From positions 1 to 64,000 of the forward strand of contig NZ_BDCE01000039.1 in assembly GCF_001613345.1 (NCBI RefSeq): DNA of 64,000 nucleotides, in the 5' to 3' direction. Below the pieces are notes generated by a model. The model did not search any database, was not told where the DNA came from, and worked only from the letters and a program-made list of their open reading frames with translations. Below, one piece after another: positions 8,122-16,920 of this stretch. A program made the translations under genes and the position numbers. How positions within the stretch are numbered: position 1 is the first letter of the stretch; every line of letters begins with the position of its first letter. This DNA is from Nocardia uniformis NBRC 13702. Lineage in GTDB: Bacteria; Actinomycetota; Actinomycetes; Mycobacteriales; Mycobacteriaceae.

Positions 8122-9578
8122 CGCCCATTGTCGCGCCGACCCTGCCGCCGAAGATCCATCCGCTGGTCCGTGCCTTTCTCGGCACGCCCGGCGCGGTGCA
8201 GAACGCGCTGGCCGGATTCGGGTCGCCGGTGCATGTGGTGTTCCCGCAGGTGTTCGCCGACAACCTGGTGCGGTTTCGGACCGTGCTCGAGGGGCAGTTG
8301 TCGCGGTATCGAATCTGCTACGCGCACAAGGTGAATCAGTCGCGCGCCTTTGTGCGCACGGCCGAACAGGCCGGGATCGCCATCGACGTCTGCTCGCGCG
8401 CGGAGGTGGCCGGTGCGGTGGAGGCCGGGTTCGGGGCGGAGCGGATCGAGGTGACCGGGCCGAAAGGTGAGGTGTTCCTGCGGGAATTGATCGATGCCGG
8501 GGCGACGATCAGTGTCGACAATCTGTGGGAGCTGCGGCGGGTGGCCGAGTTGGCGGACGAAGCGGCCCCGGTGCCGGTGCTGGTGCGGGTTTCCGGATTT
8601 CCGGCCACGCCGGTGAGCCGGTTCGGCATACCCCTGACTCGGGTCGACGAGGCGCTCGAGGTGCTGGCCGCGCATCGGGGTCGGATCGCGTTTCGCGGGT
8701 TCGCCTTCCATATCGACTCCGGGGAGACCGTCGAACGGGTGCGGGCCGTGCAGGCCTGCCTCGCGTTGACCGAACGCGCCTACGGGCACGGGCTCACACC
8801 GACGGTGCTGAATGTGGGCGGCGGGTTCCGGCAGGTATTCACCGCCGACGCCGACGAATTCGACCGGTACGTGGTGGCGCTGCGGGAGTCGCTGCTCGGC
8901 CGCGCGGAACCGATGACGTGGGGCGGCAATACCTTCGGCTTCCATATCGAGGGCGGCGCGGTGCACGGGACCCCGGTGTTCCACAAGTACGCGAACACCG
9001 TGCCCGCCACCCGCATGCTCACCGATCTGCTCACCGCCGGACTCGACCAGCACGGTGGACGCACCGTCGCGCAGGTCGCGCAGGAGAACCTCCTCGATAT
9101 CTGGCTCGAACCGGGTAAGGCGTTGGTCGATCACGCCGGAATCACCGTGGCCCGGGTGGAGTTCGTCAAGGAGGTCGCCGTGGGTACGACCCTGGTGAAT
9201 CTCGATATCAGCCGCGACACCGTCACCCCCGCCGATCAGGAGGTGATGGTCGATCCGGTACTGCTACCCGGCGCCGATCGCGCCGATTCCGGCGGACCGG
9301 TGGGCGTGTTCCTGGCCGGAAGGCTGTGTCTGGAACGCGATCTCATCACCAATCACAAGGTGTGGCTGCCGCACCGCCCGCGGCCGGGCGATCTGCTGGT
9401 GTTTCCCAATACCGCCGCCTATCACATGGATCTGTCGGCAGCGAGTGCGTCCATGCATCCGGTGCCACCGAAACTCGCGGTCACCCAACGCGCCGACGGA
9501 TTCACCGTGTGCCACGACCGCGAGTACGAGCCCGCGATGACGGTCGCGGCGCTGCCGAGCCGAAGCCGGAGGTCGTGA
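8118..9578 (+). CDS. Y4yA-type PLP-dependent amino-acid decarboxylase (fold III)
   Basis: A 486-residue group IV decarboxylase (ornithine/diaminopimelate decarboxylase-like alanine-racemase fold). The Schiff-base Lys is in RICYAHKVNQSRAF near residue 73; a glycine-rich phosphate-binding stretch (LNVGGGFRQVF) and the LEPGKALVDHAG block of the C-terminal beta domain are present. It resembles the rhizobial Y4yA subgroup more than LysA. The probable reaction is decarboxylation of an amino-acid conjugate or diamino acid; the substrate is not known. It overlaps the HMA-protein gene by 4 bases and directly abuts the cysteine-synthase fusion, so the three products probably act in one pathway. Confidence 0.85.
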   Translation: MTPIVAPTLPPKIHPLVRAFLGTPGAVQNALAGFGSPVHVVFPQVFADNLVRFRTVLEGQLSRYRICYAHKVNQSRAFVRTAEQAGIAIDVCSRAEVAGAVEAGFGAERIEVTGPKGEVFLRELIDAGATISVDNLWELRRVAELADEAAPVPVLVRVSGFPATPVSRFGIPLTRVDEALEVLAAHRGRIAFRGFAFHIDSGETVERVRAVQACLALTERAYGHGLTPTVLNVGGGFRQVFTADADEFDRYVVALRESLLGRAEPMTWGGNTFGFHIEGGAVHGTPVFHKYANTVPATRMLTDLLTAGLDQHGGRTVAQVAQENLLDIWLEPGKALVDHAGITVARVEFVKEVAVGTTLVNLDISRDTVTPADQEVMVDPVLLPGADRADSGGPVGVFLAGRLCLERDLITNHKVWLPHRPRPGDLLVFPNTAAYHMDLSAASASMHPVPPKLAVTQRADGFTVCHDREYEPAMTVAALPSRSRRS

Positions 9579-10910
9579 ATGCGCTATGACCACATCACCG
9601 AGCTCATCGGCAATACCCCGCTGCTGCGGCTCGATCCGGCCGTGCACGGGCTCGAGCATGTCGAGCTGTACGCGAAACTCGAATCCTGCAACCCGTTCGG
9701 GTCGGTGAAGGATCGGGTGGCGTGGGGCATGATCCGCGACGAACTCGACGAGATCGTGGCGCGCGGGCAGACGCTCATCGAGGCCTCCAGCGGCAATACC
9801 GCCAAGGCGCTGCGCATTCTCGGGGGCATGCGCGGAGTGGGGCTGCGGGCGGTCACCAATCGCATCAGGGTCGACGAGGTGCGTGAGCTGCTGCGCCTGT
9901 TCGGCACCGAGATCGAGGAACTGCCCGGGCTCTCGGAGTGTCCGGACCCGACCGCACCCAATGACGTGTACTCGGTGATCGAGGCGGCCATGGCGAAAGC
10001 GCCCGGCGCCTATCATCACCCGTCGCAGTACACGAGCGAGAAGAATATCGAGGCGCACTATCAGGGCACGGGCCGCGAGATCCACGAGGACCTGACACGC
10101 GACAAGATCACCCGGGTCGACTATCTGGTCGGCGGGCTCGGCACCACCGGATCCACCCGCGGGGCGGCCACCTATCTGCGCAAACACCATCCGGAGTTGC
10201 GCACCATCGCGGTGGTATCCGAACGCGGCGATTTCATTCCGGGCATTCGCTCGGAAACCGAGATGTGGGATGTGGGGTTGTTCCAACCCGATTTCTACGA
10301 CCGTATCGTGCCCGTCGACGCGGGCCGCGCGATCGAGGCCACCCTCGATCTGGCCACCGGACACGGGGTGCTGGCCGGACCCACCAGCGGCGCGACCTAT
10401 GCCGCGGCACTGGATTGCCTTCGGACGCTGGATCGTTCAACGCCGCGTCCGGTGGTGGCCGTGATCATCGTCTGCGACCGGCTCGAACCGTATCTGTCCT
10501 ATATCCGCAAACGCCGCCCCGACCTGTTCGGCGAGACCGCGCACCGCCGAATCCGCCCCACCGCGGCCGAATTGGCGGCCGTACCCACGCTGTCGCCCGA
10601 AGAGCTCGCCGAATTCGACCGCAGCACGCGACCGACCATCGTCGATACCCGCGGCGCGATGGCGTACCGCATCGCGCATGTACCCGGCGCGATCAATATT
10701 CGCGACGATCAGCTCGAGGAGATGTTCACCCAGGGTGTGCCGTTCTCCCGCTCGCGCCCACTGGTTTTCGTCTGCCCGGTCGGCGAGGTGTCGCTGCGGT
10801 TCGCCGCGCTGGCCCGGCGCGTGGGCTACGACGCCACCAGCCTGGCGGGCGGGGTCACCGCCTGGCGGGACAGCGGTGGATCCATGGAGTCCGCGCCGCG
10901 CCTGGATTGA
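9579..10910 (+). CDS. cysteine-synthase-like PLP enzyme fused to a rhodanese domain
   Basis: A 443-residue two-domain protein. Residues 1 to about 315 are a fold-II PLP enzyme (CysK/CysM/SbnA-like): the PLP Lys is in NPFGSVKDRVAW, substrate loop EASSGNTAKAL, phosphate loop GGLGTTGSTRGAA, and late GPTSGATYAAAL. Residues about 350-440 form a rhodanese domain with an active-site loop FVCPVGEVSLRF carrying the catalytic Cys and a closing GGVTAWRDSGG. This combines beta-replacement chemistry with a sulfur carrier, so a persulfide could be the nucleophile (inference). It starts on the base after the decarboxylase stop. Homologues of this enzyme and of Y4yA also neighbour each other in the rhizobial y4x/y4y region (from memory). 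Confidence 0.85.
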   Translation: MRYDHITELIGNTPLLRLDPAVHGLEHVELYAKLESCNPFGSVKDRVAWGMIRDELDEIVARGQTLIEASSGNTAKALRILGGMRGVGLRAVTNRIRVDEVRELLRLFGTEIEELPGLSECPDPTAPNDVYSVIEAAMAKAPGAYHHPSQYTSEKNIEAHYQGTGREIHEDLTRDKITRVDYLVGGLGTTGSTRGAATYLRKHHPELRTIAVVSERGDFIPGIRSETEMWDVGLFQPDFYDRIVPVDAGRAIEATLDLATGHGVLAGPTSGATYAAALDCLRTLDRSTPRPVVAVIIVCDRLEPYLSYIRKRRPDLFGETAHRRIRPTAAELAAVPTLSPEELAEFDRSTRPTIVDTRGAMAYRIAHVPGAINIRDDQLEEMFTQGVPFSRSRPLVFVCPVGEVSLRFAALARRVGYDATSLAGGVTAWRDSGGSMESAPRLD

Positions 10911-10981
10911 CCGCCCTGCCCCGTTATCGAGCCGCGCTACTTGGCCGGGTTCGACACTGTGCGGTGCCCATTCAGGTGTGG

Positions 10982-11006
10982 ATTCCGGCCGAAAGCACGC
11001 CGGAAT
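10982..11006. repeat. REP-like hairpin
   Basis: ATTCCGGC (10982-10989) and GCCGGAAT (10999-11006) form a perfect 8-bp inverted repeat with a 9-base loop in the gap after the fusion enzyme gene. Hairpins of this type recur between genes in several high-GC bacteria. It may also serve as terminator of the operon upstream. Confidence 0.5.
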
Positions 11007-11122
11007 GACGGGGGCATTACCCGTTTCTGTCACTAACCGTACGAATCGGACGGAGTTGCGATACCGTACCTCTGCGAGAGAGCCACTCTCATATCAAGAG
11101 CTTCTATCTTCGAGGTGGTTTC

Positions 11123-12181
11123 ATGTTGCGGGTTGTCCAGTGGGCTACCGGCGGAGTCGGCACGGCGGCGATCGAAGCGGTGCGGGCGCATCCCGAGCTG
11201 AATCTCGTCGGGTGCTATGTCCACTCCGAGGCCAAGCGCGGCAAGGATGTCGGCGACATCCTCGGCACACGGCAGATGGGTGTCACCGCCACCGACGACG
11301 TCGAGGAGATCTTGGCGCTGGACGCGGATGTGGTGGTCTATGCCCCGCTGATCCCGAATGCCGGTGAGGTGGCGCGCATTCTGCGATCCGGCAAGAACGT
11401 GGTCACCCCGGTCGGCTGGTTCTATCCGAGTGAACGCGATGCCGAATTGGCGCGGGCGTGCGTCGACGGCGGCGTCACCCTGCACGGCATCGGCATCAAT
11501 CCCGGGGGTACGACCGACCTGCATCCGCTGGTGCTCTCGGCAATGTCGTCGAAGGTGACCTTCGTGCGGGCCGAGGAGTTCTCCGATATGCGCACCTACG
11601 ACGCACCCGACGTCCTGCGATGGGTGATGGGCTTCGGCGGCACCCCCGAGCAGGCCCGCAAATCCCCGATGCTGGGCCTGCTCACCGGCGGATTCACCCA
11701 ATCGGTACGAATGTGTTTGGACACACTCGGATTCGCCGACGCCCCGATCCGGACCTCCCACGACATCGCCGTGGCCGCCGCGCCGATCGAATCGCCGCTG
11801 GGGACCATCGAGCCGGGCCAGGTCGCGGGCCAGCGCTTCGCGTGGGACGCGATGATCGGCGATCAACCGGTCGTCCGGATCGCGGTCAACTGGCTGATGG
11901 GAGAGCAGAACCTCGAACCGGCCTGGGAATTCGGGCCCGAGGGGGAACGCTACGAGATCGAGATCCAGGGCGATCCCGACACCTTCGTGACCATTCGCGG
12001 CTGGCAGCCCGCGTCCATCGCGGAAGGGCTCAAACGCAATCCCGGCATCGTGGCGACCGCCAACCACTGCGTCAACTCCATCCCCTACGTGTGCGCGGCC
12101 GCACCCGGGCTCAAATCCAGCCTGGACCTGCCCGTCGTCGCCGGACGCGCACATCCGGATCTGGCGGTCGCGCGTGGCTGA
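11123..12181 (+). CDS. NAD(P)H-dependent amine dehydrogenase / dihydrodipicolinate reductase-like protein
   Basis: A 352-residue oxidoreductase. The N-terminal Rossmann fold starts LRVVQWATGGVGTAAIEAV, the GxxGxxG-type motif of the DapB-like N domain, and the second half (GIGINPGGTTDL and following) resembles the 2,4-diaminopentanoate dehydrogenase/DapB-like family common in mycolate actinobacteria. Members reduce or oxidise C-N bonds with NAD(P)H; the substrate here is unknown. The start follows GAGGTGG. A TetR gene starts within its last codons (8-base overlap) and a membrane protein follows, giving a three-gene operon. Confidence 0.8.
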   Translation: MLRVVQWATGGVGTAAIEAVRAHPELNLVGCYVHSEAKRGKDVGDILGTRQMGVTATDDVEEILALDADVVVYAPLIPNAGEVARILRSGKNVVTPVGWFYPSERDAELARACVDGGVTLHGIGINPGGTTDLHPLVLSAMSSKVTFVRAEEFSDMRTYDAPDVLRWVMGFGGTPEQARKSPMLGLLTGGFTQSVRMCLDTLGFADAPIRTSHDIAVAAAPIESPLGTIEPGQVAGQRFAWDAMIGDQPVVRIAVNWLMGEQNLEPAWEFGPEGERYEIEIQGDPDTFVTIRGWQPASIAEGLKRNPGIVATANHCVNSIPYVCAAAPGLKSSLDLPVVAGRAHPDLAVARG

Positions 12182-12770
12182 ATCATTGCGGGACCGACAG
12201 AAGGCACTGATCCGCCACGACATTCAACGGGCGGCGTTACGGCTGTTCGCCGAACGCGGTTTCGACGCGGTGACCACCGAGGACATCGCGGCGGCCGCCG
12301 GTATCGGGCACAGCACCTACTTCCGCTATGTGACCAGCAAAGAGGACCTGCTGCTGGGCACTCTTCGCCGGGCCGGCGCGGCCATTGTCGACAACCTGGC
12401 GGCACGGCCGCGCAGCGAGTCGCCCGAAGAAGCACTGTGCCAGGCGAGCCTGCGGTGGAGCCGAGCATTCGTCGCCGACGAGGAGGCACTGGGCCACTGG
12501 CGCGCCGCGATCCGGGCCGCACCGCATGTACTCGACCGAGCCACGGTGGTCGGTCCGTTCGAGCGCGCGCAGCTGACCAAACTCCTCGGCGACCGCATGG
12601 GCGCGCGGCCCGACGAGGACATCCGGCCCGGCCTGCTCGTCCACACCGTGCTCGCCGCCGCCGAATTCGCCTTCCTGCGCTGGCTCGAACACGACGACCC
12701 CCGCGGCCCCACCCTGCATCAGCTCACCGAACAAGCTCTCGAAGGAACCCGAACCCAATGCTGGAAGTAA
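12174..12770 (+). CDS. TetR family transcriptional regulator
   Basis: A 198-residue one-domain repressor. The N-terminal HTH (DIQRAALRLFAERGFDAVTTEDIAAAAGIGHSTYFRYVTSKEDLLL) is a standard TetR DNA-binding unit; the C-terminal helical domain should bind an unknown ligand. It starts at a GTG overlapping the oxidoreductase stop by 8 bases and overlaps the start of the following membrane-protein gene by 13 bases, so the three genes are translationally linked and it likely regulates its own operon. Confidence 0.88.
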   Translation: MAESLRDRQKALIRHDIQRAALRLFAERGFDAVTTEDIAAAAGIGHSTYFRYVTSKEDLLLGTLRRAGAAIVDNLAARPRSESPEEALCQASLRWSRAFVADEEALGHWRAAIRAAPHVLDRATVVGPFERAQLTKLLGDRMGARPDEDIRPGLLVHTVLAAAEFAFLRWLEHDDPRGPTLHQLTEQALEGTRTQCWK

Positions 12771-13477
12771 CCGAAACCACGGCGGCACAGCCGGTGCGCA
12801 GCGCCGGAATTCTCCGTGTCTGGATGGTGGTCGCCGCGTTCGTCGTCGCCGGTGCCGCAGTACCGATCGCCCTGCATATCGCGCGCTACGGCGTCAATGT
12901 CGGGCAGATCGTGCTGGTGACGTTCACCTGGATCAACGTGATGATCGCCCTGTGGGAGATCTCGCTGAACCTGCGCATCTCCCTGGTCGAGCGCCAGCAC
13001 AAGCAGTTCGTCGCCGACTACCGCGGCCGCGAACTCGACCGGGTGATCGACTTCTTCACCGCCCCCATCCGACTCCGTGAGATCGTGCGGCCCAGTACCT
13101 GGGCGCAGGTCTGGTCGTCGTACTCGCTGTTCGATCCGGCCTATGCCAACCGCAAGTCGTTCGGGTTCTGGGTCGACTCCGGCAACGGGTACGTGACGCT
13201 GATCCCGTCACTGCTGTTCATCTACGCGCTCACCTTCGACATCATGCCCGCACGCACCGTGGGGATCATGGGCCTGGTCATCTTCTGGATGATGTTCTAC
13301 GGCACGGTCCTCTACTACGTCGTCTACTTCTTCAACAAGGAATACGTCGGGCACACCAAGCGCAATCTCGCGATCTTCATCGGCGGGACGAACAGCCTGT
13401 GGCTCTTCGCACCGGCCTGGGGCATGGTCGCCAGCATCATCCTGATCAACACCGATTCCTACGGATTCCTCCGCTAG
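12758..13477 (+). CDS. multi-pass membrane protein, unknown
   Basis: A 239-residue protein with at least five hydrophobic helices (about residues 22-42, 48-68, 140-160, 165-190 and 205-230), including WMVVAAFVVAGAAVPIALHI and aromatic-rich IFWMMFYGTVLYYVVYFFN. A charged loop at about 75-130 carries VERQHKQFVADYRGRELDR. I do not recognise the family; the helix arrangement loosely recalls EXPERA/emopamil-type proteins, but this is weak. I chose the ATG at 12758 inside the end of the TetR gene, as translation further upstream in this frame is an antisense-like shadow of that gene. Its operon partners suggest a role linked to the upstream oxidoreductase. Confidence 0.7.
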   Translation: MLEVTETTAAQPVRSAGILRVWMVVAAFVVAGAAVPIALHIARYGVNVGQIVLVTFTWINVMIALWEISLNLRISLVERQHKQFVADYRGRELDRVIDFFTAPIRLREIVRPSTWAQVWSSYSLFDPAYANRKSFGFWVDSGNGYVTLIPSLLFIYALTFDIMPARTVGIMGLVIFWMMFYGTVLYYVVYFFNKEYVGHTKRNLAIFIGGTNSLWLFAPAWGMVASIILINTDSYGFLR

Positions 13478-13510
13478 CCGGTCCGCGGCCTGGCGGCCTG
13501 GCCACTGGTC

Positions 13511-13624
13511 TGGCCCCGGCGGCACGCCACCGCGCACTTCGATACCACCACACATCCGGTGATCCGCAGCGCGGAGCTCGGCGAAAGTTGGCTCTGGTGC
13601 TACGAAGACGAGCTGCTCGGTTAG
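13511..13624 (+). pseudogene. UBP-type zinc-finger protein, C-terminal remnant
   Basis: The frame reads RRHATAHFDTTTHPVIRS, then GESWLWCYEDELLG and a stop. That is the characteristic end of small actinobacterial UBP-type zinc-finger proteins (HATAHF, HPVIRS and a final WCYxDE). The N-terminal Cys cluster and any start codon are missing, so this is a truncated relic. The rest of the 309-base gap between the membrane-protein gene and the secreted-protein gene holds nothing else I can identify. Confidence 0.65.
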
Positions 13625-13786
13625 CCACCCGGTAACACGACCTGCCGCGAATCGTTGCGCGACAACCCCTTTCGGAACTAGGTAGTCCGTTACGCGCGTG
13701 TCGCCACCCCCGCACGCCGACACTGGATGGTGTGCGCCAGCGTTGGCGCATCCACCATTCACCCGCTCACCCGGGAGTTGATCGCT

Positions 13787-14197
13787 ATGCCCCGACTCCG
13801 GAAGTCGGCTCTCACCGCAACCACCACCTTCGCCGCGATGGCAGCCGCCGTCGTCCTGGCCGCACCCGGCGCGACCGCTCAGGTATGGCGAGTAAACGTC
13901 TCGGCCGGCAGCTCCATCGGCTTGGGAATCTCGCAGTACGGCACCGGGTGCCCCTACACCGTCACCGTGGAAGGCCGCTCCGGTGACACCGCCTGGCTCT
14001 ACGACGTCGGCGCGTACGGCACCTTCGACCCGCAGACCATCACCATCGGCACCAACGGCCGCGCCACCAGCACCTGGACGCCGCAGACCACCGGCTGGCA
14101 TCGTATCTACGCCGACTCCTACTACGGATCGGCGCAATCGACCGATATCCAGGTCGGCACCGGCATCAATCTGGGCAGCGCCTGCGTGGTGCGCTGA
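13787..14197 (+). CDS. secreted small beta-sandwich protein
   Basis: A 136-residue exported protein. The first 32 residues are a signal peptide (MPRLRKSALTAT, then a hydrophobic core ending AAPGATAQ with an AxA cleavage site). The mature part is about 100 residues, rich in Gly, Ser, Thr and Tyr, with two Cys and an Ig-like beta pattern (PQTITIGTNGRATSTWTPQT, then GWHRIYADSYY). Such small secreted proteins are frequent in Nocardia and have no known function. The ATG at 13787 is chosen because it gives a clean signal peptide. It has no close operon partner. Confidence 0.75.
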   Translation: MPRLRKSALTATTTFAAMAAAVVLAAPGATAQVWRVNVSAGSSIGLGISQYGTGCPYTVTVEGRSGDTAWLYDVGAYGTFDPQTITIGTNGRATSTWTPQTTGWHRIYADSYYGSAQSTDIQVGTGINLGSACVVR

Positions 14198-14263
14198 CGC
14201 CGTCGACGGGCTCCGGCGTCGGGGGTGCGCGCGCATCCGACGCCGGGCATTACGCTTGTCCCG

Positions 14264-14890
14264 GTGCAGACAGGTCAGCAACCCTCCGACGCCGAGCCCC
14301 GCATCTGGGGCGGCACGACCCTCACCGAACGTCGTGAGGCGCGCCGCGCCGCCCTGCTCGACGCCGCCCTCGACCTGATCGGCGAATCGGGTGCGGGCGC
14401 GGTCACCATGCGCGCGGTATGCCGCACCGCGAACCTCACCGACCGCTATTTCTACGAATCCTTCGCCAGCCGAGACGAACTCCTCGACGTCCTCTACCGC
14501 CAGATCGCCGACGAATTCCTCGAACCCATGACCGCCTACGCGGTGGCCGACGAGCCCGCCCGCGACCGCGCCCTGTCGGAAGTATTGGTCGACAAGGTCC
14601 TCGAAGACCCCCGCAAATCCCGACTATTCCTGGTGGAGCCCTACTCCAGCACCGGCCTGGGCCAAACCACCATCTCGGTCATGCCCGCCTTCACCCGCCT
14701 CATCCAAGACCACCTCTTCGCCCATATCGAAGACCCCACCCGCCGCCGCCTGGCCGCGGTCACCATGGCCTCGGGCAACGCGGGCATGTTCTCCGCCTGG
14801 CTCAACGGCACGCTGCGCGCCACCCGCGACCAGATCGTCGATCACCTGGTGGCCACCATCGGCGCCTACCGCTCGATGTATCGCGGCTGA
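14264..14890 (+). CDS. TetR family transcriptional regulator
   Basis: About 208 residues from a GTG at 14264; an ATG at 14225 would add 13. The HTH reads RRAALLDAALDLIGESGAGAVTMRAVCRTANLTDRYFYESFASRDELLDVLY, a TetR domain with the DRYFYE recognition helix. The C-terminal part is helical and should bind a ligand. A truncated NTF2-like gene follows 22 bases on, in the same direction. The regulated target is not obvious. Confidence 0.85.
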   Translation: MQTGQQPSDAEPRIWGGTTLTERREARRAALLDAALDLIGESGAGAVTMRAVCRTANLTDRYFYESFASRDELLDVLYRQIADEFLEPMTAYAVADEPARDRALSEVLVDKVLEDPRKSRLFLVEPYSSTGLGQTTISVMPAFTRLIQDHLFAHIEDPTRRRLAAVTMASGNAGMFSAWLNGTLRATRDQIVDHLVATIGAYRSMYRG

Positions 14891-14912
14891 GCGACCGGGT
14901 AGCGTCGAATCC

Positions 14913-15209
14913 ATGGACCGCCACGCGGTAGCCAAGTGGGTCGACACCTACCAACGGGCCTGGCGCACAGCCGGTACCGACACCCTGAGCGACTTGTTCG
15001 TCCCGGACGCGCAGTACCTGGTCTCCCCCTGGGCAACACCGGTCACCGGGCTCGAAGCGCTGGCCGGGTTCTGGGAAGCGGGCCGCGACGGCCCGAACGA
15101 GCCCTTCACGATGACGTCCGAGGTGGTCGCGGTCGACGGTGACACCGCGGTGGTGCGGGTATCGGTCACTCGACATTCGTCACGAATATCTAGCACACGT
15201 CACGAATAG
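14913..15209 (+). pseudogene. NTF2/SnoaL-like protein, truncated
   Basis: The first 85 residues fit a nuclear-transport-factor-2-like fold (VAKWVDTYQRAWRTAGTD, LFVPDAQYLVSPW, LAGFWEAGRDG, then VVAVDGDTAVVRVSV). Intact relatives run to about 130 residues, continuing with strands containing a conserved Trp. Here the frame ends after VVRVSV in an unrelated Arg/Ser tail and a stop. I read it as a 3'-truncated gene broken near base 15170. Without the final strands it probably does not fold. Confidence 0.6.
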
Positions 15210-15284
15210 CGCTGCCGCCGAAGGCTTTTCCCGCCGCGGCGCGGTCATGAGGTAGTTGCGCGGCGAAGTCGGGCAGTGGGGAGT

Positions 15285-15968
15285 TCAGGCGAGGGAAGTG
15301 CTCGGCTGTGGGCTGACCGAGTGGCTTCGGCGAATGAGGGTGACGCCGTACCCCACGAGCCAGACCACCCACAGCAACCAGCCGGAGAGCCCCAGGAGGT
15401 TGACCGCACCGGGATCGTCGAATGCGACAGGAAGGAAGACAGCCGAGCTGAATTGCAGTGCGGCAGCGGTGAATCCGAGAGCGGCATGCCATGGTCGAAT
15501 GAGTCCCCCGCGTACGCCGCCGACGGACAGTCCGATCATGGCCAGGGCGAGAAAAGTTCCGTTGAGTACGAAGAATCCCCCGTTCATCGCCCATATTCCC
15601 ACGCTCGCGGAGCGGTCGCCTGTTGTGCTGGTGAGTGCGAGCCGGGTCGCGGTCACGCCGGCGAACATGATGTTCTGCATGATGAGTCCGGCGAAGCCGA
15701 CCAGGGACCACGCCTCACCGCGTGCGCGCTCGGCGGGCCACAGTGCGGCGACGACGCTGGCGCCGAACAAGGTGGCCAGTATCCAGACCAGCGGCGTCAA
15801 GGCCGATGTGCCGCGGACGAGATCGCTGTCGGTGTCGAAGAATTCGGTGACCTCGCCGATCGGGTCACCGAGCAGCGGGAGGCCGGCAGGCGCCAGGACC
15901 AGGTTGGTGCCCAGAATCAGGGCGGCGAAGCCTATGGCGGCGAGACCGCCGATGCGGGAGAAGCTCAT
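15285..15968 (-). CDS. multi-pass membrane protein
   Basis: About 227 residues with six or so hydrophobic helices (first at about 8-30, then 58-78, 88-112, 128-150, 160-180 and 190-212) and short loops. No catalytic motif is visible; the pattern is like DUF4386-type membrane proteins, but this is uncertain. The start is the ATG at 15968, which has GAAAGGG upstream on its strand. It is divergent from a TetR gene (90-base gap) and is the likely target of that repressor. Confidence 0.72.
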   Translation of the reverse strand: MSFSRIGGLAAIGFAALILGTNLVLAPAGLPLLGDPIGEVTEFFDTDSDLVRGTSALTPLVWILATLFGASVVAALWPAERARGEAWSLVGFAGLIMQNIMFAGVTATRLALTSTTGDRSASVGIWAMNGGFFVLNGTFLALAMIGLSVGGVRGGLIRPWHAALGFTAAALQFSSAVFLPVAFDDPGAVNLLGLSGWLLWVVWLVGYGVTLIRRSHSVSPQPSTSLA

Positions 15969-16008
15969 GGTATCCCTTTCGAGCACGGTGCGTGACCATG
16001 TTTGGTAT

Positions 16009-16050
16009 TCCATTGAGTATATTGATTATAAGTAGCGAAAAGTCAATGGA
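16009..16050. promoter_or_regulatory. inverted repeat in divergent AT-rich promoter region
   Basis: TCCATTGA (16009-16016) and TCAATGGA (16043-16050) form a perfect 8-bp inverted repeat around an unusually AT-rich 26-base centre, between the divergent membrane-protein and TetR genes. On the minus strand TTGACT and TATACT are separated by 19 bases. It is a plausible operator for the adjacent TetR protein. Confidence 0.5.
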
Positions 16051-16057
16051 GGGATCG

Positions 16058-16693
16058 ATGACCGAGAACCAGGCGCGCCGCCGCTACGACTCATTGCGCC
16101 GAACCACTCAGGCGCTGGAGACGCGTGCCGAGATCGCCCGTGCCGCCCGCAGGCTCTTCGTCGCTCAGGGGTGGGCGGGCACCACCGTCCGTGACGTGGC
16201 CCGGGAAGCCGGTGTCTCGGCACCCACGATCTACGCCACGTACCAGAACAAGGCCGGCCTGACCCAGGCGCTGGTGGATGCCGCCGACCTGTCCGCGGAA
16301 CCTGCCCGGATGCTGGCGGAACTGGAGGATCCGCAGGCCGCGCCGGAACGACAACTGGCCGCCATGGCGGCGTTCGATCGGCGGTTGTACGAACGCGCGG
16401 GCGATATCATCGCGCTGATCCGCGAGGCGGCCCGTACCGAACCGGAGCTGGCCGCGATCTACACCGACGGACGTCGGGCGGCCGACCGGACCCGCATCCA
16501 GGTCTTCTCGTCGTGGCCGGACGGCACGCTTCGTCCTGGCCTCGACCTCGACTCTGCGGTGGATATCTACGCGGCACTGTGCAACATCGACATCTACGCC
16601 ACCTTCGTCGACGAACGCGGCTGGCACCCCGATCGGGTCGAACACTGGTGGGGCGAGGTGTTGCCGCGCGAACTCCTCGACCCCGACCGCTGA
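16058..16693 (+). CDS. TetR family transcriptional regulator
   Basis: A 211-residue regulator with the HTH TRAEIARAARRLFVAQGWAGTTVRDVAREAGVSAPTIYATYQNKAGLTQALVDAA at about residues 24-78; the C-terminal ligand domain is helical. The ATG at 16058 is preceded by GGAGGG at the right distance, so upstream starts are not needed. It is divergent from the membrane-protein gene and shares a palindromic AT-rich gap with it. Confidence 0.88.
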   Translation: MTENQARRRYDSLRRTTQALETRAEIARAARRLFVAQGWAGTTVRDVAREAGVSAPTIYATYQNKAGLTQALVDAADLSAEPARMLAELEDPQAAPERQLAAMAAFDRRLYERAGDIIALIREAARTEPELAAIYTDGRRAADRTRIQVFSSWPDGTLRPGLDLDSAVDIYAALCNIDIYATFVDERGWHPDRVEHWWGEVLPRELLDPDR

Positions 16694-16920
16694 CCGAGCG
16701 ACATCGGTGTCAAGTATTCCCTTCAGCCAGTGCGGCCGTGCCGTGGGCGTCGCTGCCCGACGCCCGTTCCAGCACGAGTGCGCGGTCGACGCTGAACCCG
16801 TAGGCATCGGCTGGCTGATCGCCCCATGTGCAAACACTCGCCACGCTCATCGACGGACACGACCCCGACACGCTGGCTGCCGAAGCGGCCCATGCGGGAA
16901 GTCGACGGTGAGGAAACTGG

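Noticed and set aside
11033..12223. 396-codon minus-strand frame opposite the oxidoreductase gene
   Set aside because: No recognisable domain and no SD; the plus strand encodes a clear Rossmann enzyme.
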